In this document: piece after piece, positions 61,532-64,000 of the stretch
Numbering within the stretch: position 1 is the first letter of the stretch
How the letters are laid out: each line of letters starts with the position of its first letter
NCBI RefSeq assembly: GCF_000738675.1
Contig: NZ_JPUX01000001.1
Location: 1,302,001 to 1,366,000, forward strand
Direction of reading: 5' to 3'
Origin: Serratia nematodiphila DZ0503SBS1
Lineage (GTDB): Bacteria; Pseudomonadota; Gammaproteobacteria; Enterobacterales; Enterobacteriaceae
DNA: 64,000 nt
Program-made: the position numbers and the translations under genes
Notes under the pieces: generated by a model
Seen by the model: only the letters and a program-made list of their open reading frames with translations
The model's database searches: none
What the model was told of the DNA's origin: nothing

Positions 61532-62821
61532 TTACATTTTAATCAGCTTAGCGTAAAAGAAGCCATCGCCATCCTCGGGATGCGGGATATTCTGTCGCCC
61601 TGGCCGCTGCGCATCGCCGGTTTCAACCAGCTTGGCATCGGCGTGGCGTTGCAAGAATGCGGCGATCTGGTTGCTGTTTTCATCCGGCAGGATAGAACAG
61701 GTGGCGTAAACCATCACTCCGCCTGATTTTAGATGCGGCCAGACGGCTTCCAGAATTTCTGCCTGCAGTGCGGCGAGTTCGGCGATGTCGCGATCGCGGC
61801 GCAGCCATTTGATGTCGGGATGACGGCGGATCACACCGGTGGCGGAACAAGGCGCGTCCAGCAGGATGCGGTCGAACTGCTTGTCCCCGCACCACTGCTG
61901 CGGAGTGCGGCCATCACCCAGTTTAACCTCTGCGTGCAAACGCAGACGCTGCAGGTTCTCTTTGACTCGCGCCAGGCGCTGTTCGTCGATATCGACCGCC
62001 ATGACGTGTGCTTTCGGCGCCGCTTCCAAAATATGCGTGGTTTTGCCGCCGGGTGCGGCGCACAGGTCGAGGATCTGTTCGTCGTCTTGCGGATCCAACA
62101 GATCGACACACCCCTGGGCTGAGGCATCTTGCACGGTGACCCAGCCTTCGGCGAACCCTGGCAGATCGGTCACGGCGCAAGGCGCCAGCAAACGCAGTGC
62201 ATCGGCATAGTCTGAATGAGTTTCCGCGGCGATGCCGGCGTCGTTCAGCAGCTGCAGATAAGCGTCACGGGTGTGATGCAGGCGGTTGACGCGCAGCCAC
62301 ATCGGCGGCTTCTGGTTATTGGCGTCGACGATCTGTTCCCAGTTGGCGGGATAAGCCTGTTGAATGCGTTTCAGTAACCAGCTGGGATGCAGATAGCGGC
62401 TGTCATTGTTGGCGGCGCGTTGCAACAGCTCTTCCTGCTGGCGCTGGAATTGCCGCAAGACGCCGTTAATCAGGCCTTTTAACTGCGGGCGTTTCAGCGC
62501 TACCGCACCTTCCACGGTTTCCGCCAGCACGGCGTGCGCCGGGATGCGGGTATACAGCAGCTGATACAGGCCAACCATCAGCAAGTAGTGCAGCGTACGC
62601 TGCTTACCGGTCAGCGGCTTGGCCATCAATTGCTGAATGCACCATTCGAGCTGCGGCAGCACGCGTAACGTGCCGAAACACAGCTCCTGCAGCAACCCGC
62701 GATCTTTGTCGCTGATGGAGGTTTGCAGCGCCGGCAGGACAGTGCTGAGCGACTGCCCCTGATCCAGCACCTGGCCGATGGCTTTGGCAGCGATGCTGCG
62801 GAGATTGTAATTATTTTTCAT
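61532..62821 (-). CDS. rsmB: RsmB, 16S rRNA m5C967 methyltransferase
   Basis: 429-residue SAM-dependent enzyme. N-terminal NusB-like RNA-binding domain (about 1-140), then the methyltransferase domain with SAM loop [33 protein letters not shown] and the catalytic [12 protein letters not shown]. It acts on 16S rRNA C967. Lies between fmt and trkA as in E. coli. Confidence 0.97.
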   Translation of the reverse strand: MKNNYNLRSIAAKAIGQVLDQGQSLSTVLPALQTSISDKDRGLLQELCFGTLRVLPQLEWCIQQLMAKPLTGKQRTLHYLLMVGLYQLLYTRIPAHAVLAETVEGAVALKRPQLKGLINGVLRQFQRQQEELLQRAANNDSRYLHPSWLLKRIQQAYPANWEQIVDANNQKPPMWLRVNRLHHTRDAYLQLLNDAGIAAETHSDYADALRLLAPCAVTDLPGFAEGWVTVQDASAQGCVDLLDPQDDEQILDLCAAPGGKTTHILEAAPKAHVMAVDIDEQRLARVKENLQRLRLHAEVKLGDGRTPQQWCGDKQFDRILLDAPCSATGVIRRHPDIKWLRRDRDIAELAALQAEILEAVWPHLKSGGVMVYATCSILPDENSNQIAAFLQRHADAKLVETGDAQRPGRQNIPHPEDGDGFFYAKLIKM

Positions 62822-62860
62822 AGGCTGAAGCTGATAACGATCGGCATTAAGAAAATAACG

Positions 62861-62882
62861 GCCCGGCGATGAATGGCCGGGC
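62861..62882. other. Inverted repeat between rsmB and fmt
   Basis: GCCCGGC (62861-62867) with GCCGGGC (62876-62882). On the minus strand it is followed by GTTATTTTC, too weak to be a firm terminator; it may cause partial termination or mark the operon junction. Confidence 0.4.
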
Positions 62883-62893
62883 AGTGGGGTGGC

Positions 62894-63838
62894 TTACAGC
62901 CGGTTACCCGGGGTAAACCATTCACGACGTGAATTTAACAGGTCCTGCGCCGACATCGGTTTCTTGCCGGCGGGCTGCAGCTGGATCAGATTGAGGATGC
63001 CGTCGGCGGTCGCCACCTGAATGCCGTGTTTGTCGGCATGGACAACGGTGCCCGGCTCCGCGTTGGCGCTTTGCGCCAGCACGCTGGCCTGCCAGACTTT
63101 TACCGGTTGATCGTCGATGGTGAAGTAGCTGATCGGCCAAGGGTTGAAGGCGCGGATGCAGCGCTCCAGTTGTGCGGCGGACAGGTTCCAGTCCAGGCGA
63201 GCTTCTTCTTTGCTCAGCTTCTCGGCGTAAGTGACCAATGCTTCGTCCTGTACTTCGCGGGTGGCGCTGCCGTCGGCCATTTGGCGCAGCGTCGTCAGCA
63301 TGCCCTGCGGGCCGAGCTGGGCCAGTTTGCCGTAGAGACTGGCGCTGGTGTCGTTGCTCTCAATTGGGCAGGCGATCTTGTGCATCATGTCGCCGGTATC
63401 GAGGCCGGCGTCCATCTGCATGATGGTCACGCCGGTTTCGCTGTCGCCGGCCCAGAGCGAACGCTGGATCGGTGCCGCGCCGCGCCAGCGAGGCAGCAGC
63501 GAACCGTGTACGTTGATGCAACCGAGACGCGGCATATCCAGCACCGCTTGCGGCAGGATCAACCCGTAGGCAACAACCACCATCACGTCGGCGTTAAGAT
63601 CGGCCACCAGGCGCTGGTTCTCTTCTGGGCGCAGCGATTTTGGCTGAAATACCGGCAGTTGGTGTTGTTCAGCCAGCACTTTTACCGGGCTTGGCGTCAA
63701 CTTGTTGCCGCGGCCAGCCGGGCGGTCGGGCTGGGTAAAAACGCCGACAATCTGGTGCTCAGATGACAACAGCGCGTCAAGATGACGCGCTGCGAAGTCT
63801 GGTGTTCCGGCGAAAATAATCCGTAAAGAGTCAGACAC
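62894..63838 (-). CDS. fmt: Methionyl-tRNA formyltransferase
   Basis: 314-residue enzyme that formylates initiator Met-tRNA from 10-formyl-THF. The catalytic motif [18 protein letters not shown] (Asn106, His108 region) and the Asp of [17 protein letters not shown] are present; the C-terminal domain binds tRNA. It follows def by 17 bp on the minus strand. Confidence 0.97.
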   Translation of the reverse strand: MSDSLRIIFAGTPDFAARHLDALLSSEHQIVGVFTQPDRPAGRGNKLTPSPVKVLAEQHQLPVFQPKSLRPEENQRLVADLNADVMVVVAYGLILPQAVLDMPRLGCINVHGSLLPRWRGAAPIQRSLWAGDSETGVTIMQMDAGLDTGDMMHKIACPIESNDTSASLYGKLAQLGPQGMLTTLRQMADGSATREVQDEALVTYAEKLSKEEARLDWNLSAAQLERCIRAFNPWPISYFTIDDQPVKVWQASVLAQSANAEPGTVVHADKHGIQVATADGILNLIQLQPAGKKPMSAQDLLNSRREWFTPGNRL

Positions 63839-63855
63839 GTTGATTTCCTGATCGG

Positions 63856-64000
63856 TTAGGCGCGGGCTTGGAGCTTGGCCATTTTTTCCAGTTTCTGACG
63901 AATGCGCTGGCGCTTCAGCGGCGACAGGTAATCGACGAACAGTTTACCCATCAGGTGATCCATCTCGTGCTGGATGCAGATCGCCAGCAGATCGTCCGCT
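63856..64000 (-). CDS. def: Peptide deformylase, C-terminal part (5' end outside window)
   Basis: The last 48 codons of peptide deformylase, which removes the N-formyl group from nascent proteins. The metal-binding HEMDHL (HExxH) motif is in the visible part, followed by [31 protein letters not shown] and the stop at 63856-63858. It runs off the window's right edge. Confidence 0.96.
   Translation of the reverse strand, partial: ADDLLAICIQHEMDHLMGKLFVDYLSPLKRQRIRQKLEKMAKLQARA

Overview
The window is a 64 kb piece of an enterobacterial chromosome. The gene order (tsgA, ppiA, pabA-argD-yhfK-crp-yhfA-prkB-yheU-yheT, yheS-kefGB-yheV-slyD, slyX/fkpA/yheO-tusDCB, str operon, bfd-bfr, S10-spc-alpha ribosomal operons, yhdN-zntR-arfA, mscL-trkA-rsmB-fmt-def) is the Escherichia coli 73-75 min backbone. 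High GC at silent sites in non-ribosomal genes, protein divergence from E. coli, and the accessory genes present point to Yersiniaceae, most likely Serratia (S. marcescens-like). This placement is inference from content; no search was run. No tRNA, rRNA or CRISPR array was seen.

Layout. 1-4.8 kb: 3' end of codA, tsgA, and a small beta-glucoside cassette (LacI regulator, GH4 6-phospho-beta-glucosidase, PTS IIA) on the minus strand, with a perfect 18-bp LacI-type operator in front. 4.8-12.5 kb: ppiA, the btsSR pyruvate-sensing two-component system, a RelE/ParE-type toxin-antitoxin pair, yjgR, and an AT-richer two-gene cassette (COG3950-type ATPase plus HNH nuclease) that looks like a Septu/PtuAB anti-phage system. 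E. coli has fic in this gap. 12.5-20.3 kb: pabA to yheT backbone. 20.4-25.4 kb: an accessory block between yheT and yheS with a LysE-type exporter, a PhzF-like protein and complete tauABCD for taurine sulfur. 25.4-30.7 kb: yheS, kefGB, yheV, slyD. 30.8-34.6 kb: LacI regulator, NhaC-family transporter and PatB/MalY C-S lyase between slyD and slyX, with a second LacI-type operator between regulator and transporter.

34.6-57.6 kb is core: slyX, fkpA, yheO-tusDCB (tRNA 2-thiolation), rpsL-rpsG-fusA-tuf, bfd-bfr (iron storage), then about 30 ribosomal protein genes plus secY and rpoA, with recognisable promoters, terminators and leader regions for the S10, spc and alpha operons. 57.8-64 kb: yhdN-zntR, arfA with an internal 38-nt hairpin like the RNase III target of E. 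coli arfA, an IS200-type element with near-identical hairpins at both ends, then mscL and the def-fmt-rsmB-trkA operon on the minus strand, with def cut by the window edge.

The general picture is a conserved housekeeping backbone into which at least four accessory cassettes (sugar, defence/toxin, sulfonate, C-S lyase) and one insertion sequence have been placed at gene boundaries. The most interesting elements are the PtuAB-like pair with its odd upstream inverted repeat, the LacI/NhaC/PatB operon with its predicted operator, and the arfA and IS200 RNA structures.
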